DNA from: Crambe crambe
Lineage: Eukaryota > Porifera > Demospongiae > Poecilosclerida > Crambeidae
DNA: 64,000 bases
Assembly: GCA_963924555.1 (NCBI GenBank)
Contig: OZ004586.1
Span: 6,220,501-6,284,500 of the forward strand
Direction of reading: 5' to 3'
A program made the position numbers and the translations under genes. This document shows positions 48,801-60,919 of the stretch, piece after piece; positions within the stretch are counted from its first letter, which is position 1; each line of letters starts with the position of its first letter. The notes below the pieces were generated by a model. It searched no databases. It saw only the letters and a program-made list of their open reading frames with translations, and was not told where the DNA came from.

Positions 48801-48998
48801 GGAGGCTTGTTTAATAGTCTCTTTCTTAGCTTTCCTCAATTTAGTCAGTATGATATTCATGAAGCAACAAGCCCCTACAAGAAACCCTGAACCAAAACTT
48901 GATCCCAGGATAACAGCAATTGAAGCATTTAGGCAATTCTTTAAATTTGACCCTATATATAGACAAGAAATATTAGTAAAGAACATGCAGGGAGACTG
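45868..48998. repeat. right arm of giant palindrome (3,131 bp)
   Basis: The inverse of 41742-44872. Its outer edge is at AGACTG|GGGCATTG, within the intron between the linker and TM exons of the minus-strand receptor. Because the TM exon here joins its own linker exon in phase, this arm is the more likely original. Confidence 0.95.
47490..48279 (+). pseudogene. Ig + FN3 exon pair (right-arm copy)
   Basis: Exons 47490-47897 and 47956-48279 are the mirror of the left-arm pair and identical in protein. They are plus-strand and converge on the minus-strand TM exon at 48693. No leader or TM exon on the same strand is seen. They could be the residue of a second receptor gene arranged tail to tail. 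Confidence 0.7.
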
Positions 48999-51900
48999 GG
49001 GCATTGACTCTACACTCCATTTTTTGCTCACCTTCCATATGACTCATTGGGGGAGGGAGGGAGGGAGGGAGGGGGGACAGGGAGCGTGGGTGACAATATT
49101 CATAACTTATGTACGTATAATTATGAGTCTCCCCTTCCCCACAAACTCTAGCTGAGGTACCTCAACCTACTTCCATATGTTACTAGAACAATGAGCGAGA
49201 TTTCTAGTTCTAGGCTAAGAGTGAGTAGTGCCAATCACTAGCTCACTTGCTTGCTATGTAGTTATAATAATGTTACCTGTATCATGCTGTGGTGTGGCTA
49301 TTGACTGATAAACAGGGTATGATACTGAAGTCACTGTAGGACAACTTGGAGTTGGTTCGATGGTAAAATAAGACCGAGTTGAAGCTTCAGTAAAGATGTG
49401 TTTTTCTGTAAATAAAGTACAGCAAGTAATTACAGTAATTTAGACTCCTCAGCCTTGATATCCCCCCCCCCCCCCTGAATTCCTGATATTGTGTAGTATT
49501 GGTCATGTTTAACATCTGTTCATCTCAGATTCTCATTATAATGCTAATTTTAAGATATATAGTGACCCTCCAACCTCTCCAATCAGAGAATGCACTGCTT
49601 TACAGAACAGCAAAATACTGATAAAGAATTTACGTTGAACAGAAAACATCTCCACCCCCCCTCCCCCCCTGCCCCCCTGAGAAATGAATGAATGAAAGGA
49701 AAAAATGGAAGTGTTTTGAGAAAGGAATGAGAAAAATCAATGGCAGAGTGTTCTACAACCTAGGAAAATGCCATGAAGCATGAACATAGCTATGTGGTTT
49801 GATTTATTTTTAAGCTCCCTAAGTCATATAAATTAGCTGTTACTCCTCCTTCTCCTCTCTCCTCCCCTCCCCTCCCATAGTATAATTTTAGGGGGGAAGT
49901 AGGGTAACATAACCCACAAGCTAACTTTCTTTCTGAATCGCCACAAGGAAAGGAAATGTTGTGTCTGAAGGGTACATGGCTCATGATGGTTAATAATGAT
50001 AGCTATGTTAGCTACAAGATCATAGAGTTCCAGTTGTTTATATCAGCAGTCATCAGAGGATAATCTAATCTTCACTAATCACAGATCGAGGTCAAAAATT
50101 ACTCCAATATTCATGAAATGGAAAGGGACCATGAAAAATCCTTAAACCAATGACTATACCTTTAGGGACTATAATCTTGTCTCAAGTGCTGTTCCATTTC
50201 GTAATGATTTTATATGTGTACACTAGCCTCGTCCCCAGGCCTTCCTCTCTCACTGGTATAGTCTCTCACGAAGAAAAGGTAAAGTATCGCACGGGAGGAA
50301 AAGAAAAAGAAGAAGAAGAAAATAAAGGCCTGGTAAAACTTATCACGTGAGGGTAGGTAGAAAGGACTTAATTGGAGCGTGGGCAGTGTCGACGTAAATG
50401 CTCAGCACTGCCCACACTACACGTCCGCGCGATCGCAGTATACAGTTGATTTCACCATAGATATAAGAGGTTTTACGGGATTGGAAACGCCCAATGAAAA
50501 TGAACTGCACAACCGTGGCGCGTTGACAGATGCGCACGCGCATGCAGCATTAATTATATCATAGATATAAGAGGTTTTACGGGATTGGAAACGCCCAATG
50601 AACTGCACAACCGAGGCGCGTTGACAGATGCGCACGCGCATGCAGCATTAATTATATTAATGGCCGTGAAAGGAGATCAATATTCACTCCTTTCAAGGCA
50701 GTTAAAGTGATGTTCTGCCCCTACAGCTCACAGAATAGTACAAGTAAGCTAAGGGGAAGGTATTGAAGAAGTGAAGAGTCAGAGAGTTGAAGTTGGAGAG
50801 TCTGAGGAAGGAAGTTATTAATTATTCATAACTTTTTTCCTTGTAATTATAACTATGAGTACCTATCATTGCTCATTATACATTAATTTTATGTGATTGA
50901 TTTGAAAGAAAGGCCAGAATGACTTTTGGTATTAAAATTAGACATAAATTCATCATTATTATAGCTAGATAATTTTGCCCCAAAGTTATCCGCCAGTTTC
51001 TGCTCAGTTCTCCCTCATCAGCATTATTGCAATACTTCCAGCTTTTGGCTGTTGGATTTTGACACCATCCACCTCAAGAATTCGGCTCAGTCAGCTGTCC
51101 TGTGGACCCTATGGATATTAGGGGGGAAATATAGTAAGCTTGCCATCTCCATAGGATGACTATTGTATAGAAAACGAATGCACCAATTCCATTTACTGTT
51201 CTATCCTTTCCCTGAAATAACTAATACAGTTGCAATATTGTTAATCTATTTCTTGGGAGAGGGATTACAGTTTTAACACCACTTGCAAATGCTAGAGACA
51301 ATATATGTCAGCTAATACAAAAACTAACATTACTATTCCATGTAGCTAAAGTTTACATGCCTTTTGATCAGAAAATGGGCAACAGCAATTGATTCTATCA
51401 AGCGTGAGAGGGATTATAGTCCCATTAACCACTACAGTAGTATTTGTAGGATTAAACTTGAAAATCTGAGCTAAAATTTATTTCATACAGTAAATCTATG
51501 CCCTAGTGTATTATAGTATCATTGGCATAAGTCTTACCTCACGGATCTTGTCAGAACAGCAACTTTGACAAAAGTGCTATGTCATTCAGCTGTCAACGCG
51601 CCTCGGTTGTTAGTTGCTAACGAGAGCACGTGATCCGTTTCCAATCCCGTAAACCTCTTATATCTATGATTATATTAATCGTTGTGAAAAGAGATCAATA
51701 TTCACTCCTTTCAAGGCAGTTAAAGTGATATTCTGCCCCTACAACTCACAGAATAGTACAAGTAAGCTAAGGGGAAGGTATTGAAAAAGTGAAGAGTCAG
51801 AGAGTTGAAGTTGGAGAGTCTGAGGAAGGAAGTTATTAATTATTCATAACTTTTTTTCCTTGTAATTATAACTATGAGTACCTATCATTGCTCATTATTA

Positions 51901-54900
51901 GGGACTGGCACATTATGCTTTTTTGCTTCCCTATTATTCTATTCTTTAATTCCAGCTGTATAAAGTCATTATTCTTTTTTTACTGACCTATTATTCTTTA
52001 ATTATGCTCATAGCTGATGTCATATGTATTGAAGACTATGTAAATAGCTATTGGTCAAACTAGGCTAGCTATCACTGTAAAAACAAAAGTGCTTACTGCA
52101 CACCATTTTGTCCCAATACACACACTATTTTTGTTTTTGGTGTGTGTATTGGGACAATTTAGTGTGCAGTAGCTACACACTTTCATTTTTACAGTGTATA
52201 TAGTATAGGCACACATGATAAAAACATCCATGGAGTTCACTTTCCATAGCCTATTATGCCAGCATTATGCTTCCTGCTTTGATAGACCTATTATTCCCAA
52301 AACTATGCTGGCAGAATGTGCCAGTCCCTACTCATTATACATTAATTTTATGTGATTGATTTGAAAGAAAGGTCAGAATGACTTTTGGTATTAAAATTAG
52401 ACATAAATTCATTATTATTATAGCTAGATAATTTTGCCCCAAAGTTATCCACCAGTTTCTGCTCAGTTCTCCCTCATCAGCATTATTGCAATACTTCCAG
52501 CTTTTGGCTGTTGGGTTTTGACACCATCCACCTTAAGAATTCGGTTCAGTCAGCTGTCCTGTGGACCCTATGGATATTAGGGGGGAAATATAGTAAGCTT
52601 GCCATCTCCATAGGATGACTATTGTATAGAAAACGAATCCACCAATTCCATTTACTGTTCTATCCTTTCCCTGAAATAACTAATACAGTTAATCTATTTC
52701 TTGGGAGAGGGATTACAGTTTTAACACCACTTGCAAATGCTAGAGACAATATATGTCAGCTAATACAAAAACTAACATTACTATTCCATGTAGCTAAAGT
52801 TTACATGCCTTTTGATCAGAAAATGGGCAACAGCAATTGATTCCATTAACCACTACAGTAGTATTTGTAGGAATAAACTTGAAAATCTGAGCTAAAATTT
52901 ATTTCATACAGTAAATCTATGACCTAGTGTATTATAGTATCATTGGCATAAGTCTTACCTCACGGATCTTGTCAGAACAGCAACTTTGACAAAAGTGCTA
53001 TGTCATTCAGCTGTCAACGCGCCTAGCGCCTCGGTTGTTAGTTGCTAACGAGAGCACGTGATCCGTTTCCAATCCCGTAGACCTCTTATATCTATGATTT
53101 CACCAGTATAGTATCTACCATAGATATATACTAGACTACGTACACAGGATTGGAAACAGGGCATGCGCGCGTAGAATTTATAGACCATCCGTCTAGGTAC
53201 CTGGCGAACAGAGAAATCTTACACAAAATAAGAACGAGGGTGAAAGGCAAGGTATTTAGCGCAGCAATAATTATGATTATAAGTGAAAAGGCTCAATGAC
53301 CTATAGCTGTAGTAGTTTATCATGTCAGTTTAGTCTATTTACTGTTGCTATGGAAGAAAAACGTGGAAACAGGTGACTGAAAAGTTTTGTGGCACTCCTA
53401 CTACTAAAATAGAAGTCTAGCTGCCTTACTTTTGGTATAAAATGAAAGATACTAGTTGACCATATGTACACAAGTAGTTTTAATTTTGTGCAGGGCTGGA
53501 GATGGCATGCCATTTGCCATTGATGGTGTAAGAAGCCATTTCACTATGTTGTTCTTATGTGAGGAGATGAGATACCTTCTTGTATCAGGGGCAGGAAAGG
53601 ATACACTGGGGCAGCTTTACTCTTCATCTTGATCCCCCAAAACAAGTATATCACAATAAATATCTCGATGAATTGGATGTTCGGTAGTGCACTATCAGTA
53701 CTTGTTATTATCATTTTCTTATTATAACATGAAAGAAAATATGTGTAAAGTGACAGTATTAGTTGCTACATTATAGTATCCTTCTTTACTATAGCTTTTC
53801 TTGACAGCCAGCCATGGGTAATCTGAAGAAACAGTAACATCGACATGATTTTTTTTACAGGCACCTTTAAAAAGTACATATGTACATATAAATGATCACT
53901 ACCTAACAGATTAGTGGGGAAAAAGAGACTATACTTTTAACATCCAAGCTCCAGAGGTCCACAAAGTCGAACTACCATTGTTACTCGCAATTATACCCTC
54001 TAACACTTGAGAAACCAGCTTTTTTAAGAACTATGCTTGTTTAGCACTACTAGCCCACTCTTTGCATTCTTTGAACTTACCAATTGGCTATAGTTTAGCA
54101 GAAATTTGGCACACTACTTCTCCTCCCCTGTTTGTTTGGGGCAATTTAGCACGAACAGCTGCCTACACGGAATATTGTCGTTATGGACGCACGTGACCTG
54201 TTTCCAATCCTGTGTACGTAGTCGAGCTAGTCTAGGATTTCACTTCCCTTGGAACTTCCGTGAATATATCCGTGGGGCGCGGCTCGTGAGAGAGAGGCGC
54301 TATCTCCACGCTCTTTGCACAAGAGCTAGTTCAGAACAAGAGTTTCAAGTTGCTGCAAAGAGCGTAAAGATAGCTTCACTCTAGCACCTGCCACGCCCCA
54401 CGAAAAAACCACGGAAGTTCCAAGTGAAGTGAAATCTACTGTACCATATGTCCAGTCCGGTCAACTACTACACAGTCGGATCCATCTCATGGCAGAGTTT
54501 AGAGATAGATAGGGCCGAGGCTATGTCTAGAGAATGCAATTCGTGCTACAGTCCAGTCCTGGTAGAGCTTTACTACAGTGCAGATATTGTCTAACCATAG
54601 GTTACTCACTAGCGTAGCTAGCAACTTCCAGAGCAGAATCACTGAGGCAGAGTTTAGAGATAGATAGGGCCGAGGCTATGTCTAGAGAATGCAATTCCTG
54701 CTACAGTCCAGTCCTGGTAGAGCTTTACTACAGCCTAACCATAGGTTACTCACTAGCGTAGCTAGCAACTTCCAGAGCAGAATCACTGAGCTAAACTGAC
54801 CTTCATGGAGTGATTTTCAGCAGCATCTACTTCCCGCGCCATGCGCGCCTAGTTCTAATTCGTGGGGGATTTTTGACGTCACAATTTATTGTCATGCTGC

Positions 54901-56920
54901 AGTTTGCACTACGCCCACTATACTAGCAATTGATTTGCTTGTATCCTCACGTGATAAGTTTTACCAGGCCTTCCTCTCTCTCTTATTTTTTCTTCTTCTT
55001 CTTCCTCTTTTCCTCCCGTGCGATACTTCACCTTTTCTTCGTGAGAGATCTATACTATATCAGTGAGAGAGGAAGGCCTGGGGACGAGGCTATGTGTACA
55101 CCACTTATCAGCTTAGCTTTGCTTATGATTATAATTATAGCTAGCTACATCAGTAGCAATGTTTCCATCTTTAATTATGTGATGTCATTATAATTGCATG
55201 ATTAATAATACTTTTTTTGGGGTATTGCTAAAATTCTGTGATTGAAAAGTAACTCAAGTTATACCCCAATTTCTGCAAAAATCCCCCAATTAATTTAATT
55301 TTTATTTGATTTGGGACTCTTAGTCATCATAACTACCTTTTCCTAATTATTAGTAAACACAGAGTTCCAGTCATCTTACCTTGATGTAAGTTCAAATGAA
55401 ATGTTGTCACAGGAGTAAGCCCAAAACAGTTGCTAGCCATCAAGTCAATTGTAATATCAGTAACATTTGGTAACAGAGTAATAGTAGCCCTTGCTTCAGT
55501 TGTATTAATAGCAACAGCATTAATTTCCAGCAGATAAGCATCCACAGTATTACCACGATAGGTGTTATCCATGAATGGTTCATTCCAATACAACTGAACC
55601 AGACGTTGTGATAAAGTTTCATTGATCCTTAAACTCAGGTTACTTATGTGTGTCAGACGACCTATACAGTAAGAGAGCATTGTAGTAGCAATCATATTAA
55701 TTCCTCCATTATAATTATATTCATGATTGTGTAGGCGACATGATTTGTATATTGCAAATTGTTAGCTATCTCAGATTGGATATGCTTCAAAAAAGGTACA
55801 ATTTATGATAGCACTACGTAAGTTTGACTAGTAGCTAATAATAGCTATAGCTAATTCATCTCTGAGTTTTGTGATATCTGACTGTACTATAAGGCCAGTG
55901 TTAATAACATTTGTGTTTCAGCTCAGGATTTTTCCTCACAACCATGCAGGCAGGTGGTAGTTATCTCAAAAACATCCATTTTCTAGCCATGAAATCATCA
56001 TTGAATATATATAGCTGTATAATTGGGGCGAGCCTGAGCGAGCCCCACACTATAGCGAGTTGGCTCTAGAATTCGCATTATATATATATATATCTCGTAC
56101 GTGCATTTATCTAGTAATAATAATTAATGGTGTTTGGAGTAGTGCAATGTGGGCAGTTGACCTGAAACATAAATATTATTAATACTGGCCTAATAGTTGG
56201 CACAATTCTCCAAAATCCATCCAAAGATAATCCATTCCCTTACTGTAGATTACAAACTTCAGACCACTGAGAAATAAACAAAAAATTATGCCCAAAAAGT
56301 ACCCACAAAATAAAAGCTGACTATACGTAACAATAATAATATATATAATAATATAGGTGCTCTAGCTATAAACCTGCTATTAGCAAATACTGAGATGTCG
56401 CTCTGTCTCCTGAGCAGGTAAAGAGTGCTTCATGAAATTCAGATGAAGCAGTAACTTCAGCTGTGGATGTCATTATGTTGGAATTTCTGGATGTATAAGT
56501 TAGCTGTACTGTAGTGCTCAATCCTGGCCATGATATTTCACGCCTGGAGTTTAGGGATGATAAAAATTTTAAGTATGTCGACTCTTTGGGATTTTTAGAG
56601 CGAGGAGTTATTCGCCACTCCAACAGGGTTGCATCAACAGTGCACTCAAACACAACTCTCTCGTCAGGGCAATATGTTGTACTATCCCTGTGTCTTGTCA
56701 GTCTTGCTGCTGCATGTGTATTAGACACAATATTGCATTAATGACTATACCAACTTCATACACTAGCCCTAGCTCTAGATCTATTGCATCTATTATAAGT
56801 AATAGCCTTTATCATACTAGGACACTGCCTATCACTTTCAGGTGCATAATCACCTAGCAAAGGCTCCAAGCCTTGCATTAAAACTGCAAGTACGCATAAA
56901 ATATTCATCATCATCATCAT
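48693..56920 (-). CDS. Ig-FN3-TM cell-surface receptor-like gene
   Basis: Exon 1 starts at 56920 (four ATGs in a row; a hydrophobic signal NILCVLAVLM) and ends at about 56857 or 56839. Exon 2 (56374-56709) is an Ig-like domain (YCPDERVVFEC, LLEW, ALFTCSGD). Exon 3 (55380-55661) is FN3-like (RLVQLYWNEPF, ASNCFGLTP). Exon 4 (49277-49405) is a Ser/Thr/Pro stalk. Exon 5 (48693-48952) is the TM helix, the basic TKLRKAKK and a tail with YDEI and a second Tyr. Exons 2-4 are phase 1-1, typical of shuffled extracellular modules. YDEI fits a YxxI signalling motif, which is inference. The intron between exons 3 and 4 is 5.97 kb and full of repeats. Ligand and function are unknown. Confidence 0.75.
49406..50213. 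other. intron with homopolymer and low-complexity tracts
   Basis: The first part of the receptor's large intron. It has a C run at about 49461-49474 and C-rich stretches at about 49650-49680. No exon or TE end was recognised. Confidence 0.4.
50214..50353. repeat. left member of a distant inverted repeat pair
   Basis: GTGTACACTAGCCTCGTCCC through TGGTAAAACTTATCACGTGA is the inverse, with small differences, of 54946-55101. The pair encloses about 4.6 kb of nested repeats. Confidence 0.85.
51899..52330. mobile_element. hAT-like MITE with 8-bp target duplication
   Basis: The terminal inverted repeat is TAGGGACTGGCACATT. The target duplication CTCATTAT lies at 51891-51898 and 52331-52338. The sister copy of the host element (near 50870) has a single CTCATTAT and no insertion, so it is the empty site. 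An 8-bp duplication and TAGGG ends fit hAT-type elements. Confidence 0.85.
52073..52196. repeat. palindromic unit nested in the hAT-like MITE
   Basis: CACTGTAAAAA...CTGCACACCATTTTGTCCC is followed by its imperfect inverse ending ACAGTG, about 124 bp in all. A related arm lies at 12992. Confidence 0.75.
53130..54235. mobile_element. foldback element, TIR ACTACGTACACAGGATTGG
   Basis: GACTACGTACACAGGATTGG near 53140 is inverted at about 54190-54225 and followed on both sides by AAACAGG. The GGATTGGAAACA core links it to the neighbouring family with GGGATTGGAAACG. The interior has no transposase frame. Confidence 0.7.
54236..54440. mobile_element. about 200-bp foldback element
   Basis: GATTTCACTT...GGAACTTCCGTG at the left is inverted as CACGGAAGTTCC...GTGAAATC at the right. 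The inner part also pairs partly (GGGGCGCGG with CCACGCCCC). Confidence 0.6.
54493..54790. repeat. two-copy tandem repeat of about 150 bp
   Basis: GCAGAGTTTAGAGATAGATA begins each copy (about 54493 and 54650), and AGAGCAGAATCACTGAG ends each. The second copy lacks about 12 bp. Confidence 0.85.
54946..55101. repeat. right member of the distant inverted repeat pair
   Basis: The inverse of 50214-50353, with an expanded TTC/CTT tract. Confidence 0.85.
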
Positions 56921-58882
56921 AGTTTTTGGCCAAGTGATGAAGGTCTATATTTTTTTGCTTATAAATATACTCCGAGTCATATCAGTATTCAGCTGAGCCT
57001 GACCATCCAACCAATCGGAAAACTTGTAGTGTTTGATGACTCGACTTTTGTTTTAAAAATCATTGGGAATATCTATTATTGAAACACTCTGTAAATGTAT
57101 ATGATCCCAACATTCCAGCCAAGTGGTTTAGGTTGAGTTCTGATAGATGAATATAAACTGTATCTTCCATGTCCAATAGATTCCGAATTGTTTCTTTGGC
57201 TTCACTGGCTGCAGTTCAGTAACACCTTCTCTCTGTTGGAATGGAGGTCCTTAGGGACTGAACACAATCTTTTCTATCATATTCCTTAGGGACTGAACAC
57301 AATCTTTTCTATCATAATAGCTATACTAGCTACTGATTTATCACTGTCAGCAACTGACTCGGAAAAGAAGGTGAGATGAGATGACTGTCATCTTCATATG
57401 TTTGATCATGCTCACTGAGACTAAAAAGGACACCTGATCTTTATGTCGACCCCAGCCAACAATCCATACATTTATATGTACATCGGGTAGTTTCAGATCA
57501 TAATGCAGTAATGGACACATTATGTATACATATATATAGAGGGGATTAATTGTTGGCTGGATATACAGAATAAAGATTGATCCCATTTCCATCCTTCATT
57601 CTTTTTCTTTACTTTTTTGAGCAATGGGTCATCCCTACATTTTTTTCCCATTCCATGGAATTGTTTTTCCTATAGAGAACTGACTGACTTTAATAATAAT
57701 GTAGTTATCTACATGTATTATTCTGTAATTACTAATTAGACCTACAGAACTTACAATTATCACCATTGTATCATGTGATTCCTGCTTTGTGTGCCTCATT
57801 ATAACTTTTTGGATTTGAAGTATATAAGTTAATCTATTCTAATCGTGGACTGTAAGACCTAACAATACACAGGTCAGTCTGCCTGATATGACTATAAATT
57901 ATATGCTCTTCTCAAGAAAGTTCTTAAGCAATGTTTCTGAAATGCATGATTAACTAAGTTGGAATATAATTATTGGGTATTGGTAACACTGTTGAGAATC
58001 AGACTTGATGATATTATAGTTTTCAGCTTGCTCTGGAACTACAACACTTTCTGGTCTAATAAGACTTCCATACTCAATTTCTTTCCAATTAGCTAATGCA
58101 GTGGGTTAGTGGAAATAGCAAACAGCAGTAGAAGAAGAAAACCTTTTCATAGCTTACCAAACAAATGAATAACGCTGCTAGCAGAAATTGTCCCAATAGA
58201 CCCAGATGGAATGGGAAGCTGAAAGATACCATAGCAGCAAAGCAGCAAAGAGGTTGTTATAGACCCGACCCATTGCAACCATTTCTATTGGAGAGAGAAG
58301 TGTGTTTACTTGTACAAGATGCTTCATAGTCATTATTATGCCCAAATAGTAGCGACCAATGACTAACTAAGAATCAGTGGCATCTGCAAAATTATCCATG
58401 ATCCAGATGGTTATTACAGCAACAGAACACAGTTCCACAAATCTCATTTCACCTAAACTACGTACTAGCTACCTGTGTATAAACAAATCTAAAATTGAGT
58501 GGAGCTCTTTCACATCAACTTGTCTGCAGGAGAAGTTGAGAGCCAGACCTACCATGGTATCATAATATTGAAGTTTTTAAAAATTCATTCAAGAGTTCTC
58601 TTCTTGTGCCTGACCCTGGGCCAGTGTCAGTACCCGTGCAGGGTCGCTGCTAGCAGATTTTGCGCGCCGCCCAAAGCAATTTCGAGCATGCGCAGAAGTT
58701 GTCATTACACTTCAGCACCGGATGCACTATAATTATATCCCCTGCTATGAATAGCTGTAACCCCTTACATTCATTGTGGGTAATTTCCTTGATACATCCT
58801 GTGAATTTTATTGGTGGCAGGTATATATGCCACAGGTGGGAGCGATAAACACTTCCACTAATTCTAATGCCAAAGTTGGTGA
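56921..58882. other. intergenic
   Basis: This lies between two divergent genes, the minus-strand receptor and the plus-strand secreted protein. A duplicated segment TTAGGGACTGAACACAATC occurs at about 57250 and 57286. A GCGC-containing stretch occurs near 58660. No coding exon is convincing. Confidence 0.4.
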
Positions 58883-59342
58883 ATGATGGAAGTGAAATTG
58901 CTTCTTACCTTGTTTATGCTGTCAACACCAACATTTTCAGTTAAATATGGTGATAACAGATCAGATCAAGATAGCTTCTTGAAGGGAGACTGTTCTATTC
59001 AAAGTTGCATGAATGGCACAGTGGCTGCAGCACTTGATGAAAGTAGTTCAACTGTTATAACTTTTGTTGCAAGGTCTGAATATGATGCTACTACAGCAAG
59101 TTTAGTTTTGAAGCTTGAGCATGAATATGAAAACTCTGCCTTGAAACAAATACTTTCTTTTGATGTAAAACTGTTGAGTATGGATGGAGGAGTTAATCAG
59201 AAATGTAGGTTTAACTTACGTACGTATTCGGTAGCTAGCTACGTAGTGTTGTACTGCAGTTTTTCCTGTAACATAAAAAGCTGGACACATTGAATATGTG
59301 TTATAAATCCATAAAGGAGTTTCTATGGATTAACTTTGCATT

Positions 59343-59376
<34 letters not shown>

Positions 59377-60166
59377 GAGAGAACTGCAATAATTCAATAG
59401 ATTTATTTGATGACTTTTTTTATAAAAACATTTAATGCAGTTGCAGGATGGGTAGCCAACCCTGGCAGCTCTCTTAGCCACTACATAGCTAGCTATATGT
59501 TATATAAGCATTCCATGTTATCTAAGTGAAGCCTGTGTGTACTAAAGTTGCTATAGCTAATAGGCAGCCTTCCTCTCCACGCAATACGTGCAATATGGGC
59601 TCATAATATATTGCATGCCTATATTGAACAATCAGATTAACAATAAGCTAAAGTGTAGAGAGAATGAGGTGGCACTGAAAAAAAGTGTATCAATATGGAG
59701 ACCCACTCACATACATGAAGCTATAGCTACATCTACACACACTGCATGCTCGGATATGTATTTTTGTGCATTGTGTACTGTGATATTTTCTGAGATATTA
59801 ACTTTATAGTTTTCATAATTTCCATTTCACTAATTGTTCCCACTTGAAGTTAAATGTTTCAGTGCATGCACATTAATCAGTATTTCCAGCTGCGCTGCTG
59901 TTTGAATTAATTTTATGCTACCATTATTGTCTTCTGTGTCAGCTGAAATGGTAGGTCGGGCAGTGTTGCAAGTCATCCTTTCAGCTAGCTGCTCACATTC
60001 ACCATGTGTGGTTATAGCTACATGCAATGGGAATCTTTATAATAAATTGAATTCCGGTGCACACTGGTATTATAACAACTGGCTATTGCTCCCCACGGAT
60101 ATACAGATCCATGATGTGCAATTTAGGGAGTCTATAATATGGACTGGACTTGTTGATTTTACTTAA
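58883..60166 (+). CDS. small predicted secreted protein, two exons, family unknown
   Basis: Exon 1 (58883-59204) starts ATGATGGAAGTG and encodes a clear signal peptide (LLLTLFMLSTPTFS), followed by a Cys-containing domain (CSIQSCMNGTVAAALDES; strand-like LVLKLEHEYE). It ends in phase 1 at AAAT|GTAGGT. Exon 2 (59943-60166) is entered after TGTGTCAG in phase 1 and has four Cys within about 20 residues (CSHSPC, ATC) and an aromatic stretch HWYYNNW. It ends at TAA. The total is about 181 residues. The Cys and Trp pattern hints at an Ig-like fold, but I do not recognise a family. The 738-bp intron carries a 32-bp poly-G tract. Confidence 0.55.
59344..59375. repeat. 32-bp poly-G tract
   Basis: A pure G run followed by AGAGAGA, in the intron of the small secreted gene. 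It is a strong G-quadruplex candidate. Confidence 0.9.
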
Positions 60167-60659
60167 CTAGCTAGCTATAGCTACCTGCCAGCAAATTTCA
60201 AGAAGAGCCATTATTTATGTATTAGATTGAGATAGACATCAGTTGTTAACCTTTCCATCCTTTTGGCTGTCCTGCTTGAGTTGTAATTATCTCGAGGGTG
60301 TCCCCTGCTTGTTTGCAATTAGCATTGATACTTTTAGCTACATTATATATTATTTCAAACCCCAAGGGGATGCACAATGCATTATGTTTTAAGTTTAATT
60401 GAGTGACATAATTATATTCCCATGTGCATGTCTAGACATAGCAAATGGAATTTAGAAATCAAAGTAGCCAATATTCATACATCAGTGTGTGAATATCATT
60501 CCACAGTACGTACATGTTTCTATCATATTCATGAATCTGCCTGGTGATGAGCAATGATCCTGCTCTATATGCGTTCCACATGACTGACATGCATGTTAAA
60601 TCCATATTATACGTAGGCGGTAGGATTGCAAACATGCAGTTATTAATCCCCTGTTTATA
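60167..60659. other. intergenic, no feature seen
   Basis: AT-rich sequence downstream of the secreted-protein gene. Nothing recognisable apart from scattered TAGCTAGCT motifs. Confidence 0.4.
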
Positions 60660-60919
60660 TACACAGCGAAAAATCTACAACTTGTAACAGGTCTGGACTG
60701 CCCCACGTACCAGTTATGACCTGTACACAGGTCTGTAACGGGTCAGAAAAATCTACAAGTCTGTAACAGGTCCGTATTTTTGGACTGTATCAGACCTGCT
60801 GCCCCACCAACTGCCTACAGATCAAAAATTAGTACTTCCGGTGCCTAGGGTTTACAGATTTTTGTTCTGTTACATACCTGTTACAGATTGCTTACAAGTT
60901 GTAGATTTTTCGCTGTGTA
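60660..60919. mobile_element. 260-bp MITE, TIR TACACAGCGAAAAATCTAC
   Basis: The left end TACACAGCGAAAAATCTAC + AACTTGTAA is the inverse of the right end. Flanking TA on both sides suggests a TA target duplication, as in Tc1/mariner-type elements. Confidence 0.8.

Larger units (their letters stand above)
50456..53098. mobile_element. duplicated foldback element, TIR CATAGATATAAGAGG
   Basis: The terminal motif CATAGATATAAGAGGTTTTA with GGGATTGGAAACG occurs at about 50456 and 50561 and inverted at about 51668 and 53098. Two internal copies (50656-51640 and 51676-53070) are near identical, apart from an insertion in the second. ATTTCAC flanks the whole block on both sides (about 50449 and 53098), a candidate 7-bp target duplication. 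No transposase is present. Confidence 0.7.

Noticed and set aside
59446..59540. Alternative second exon of the small secreted gene after TTTAATGCAG
   Set aside because: It gives a short tail without Cys or domain character; the exon at 59943 has better coding features.
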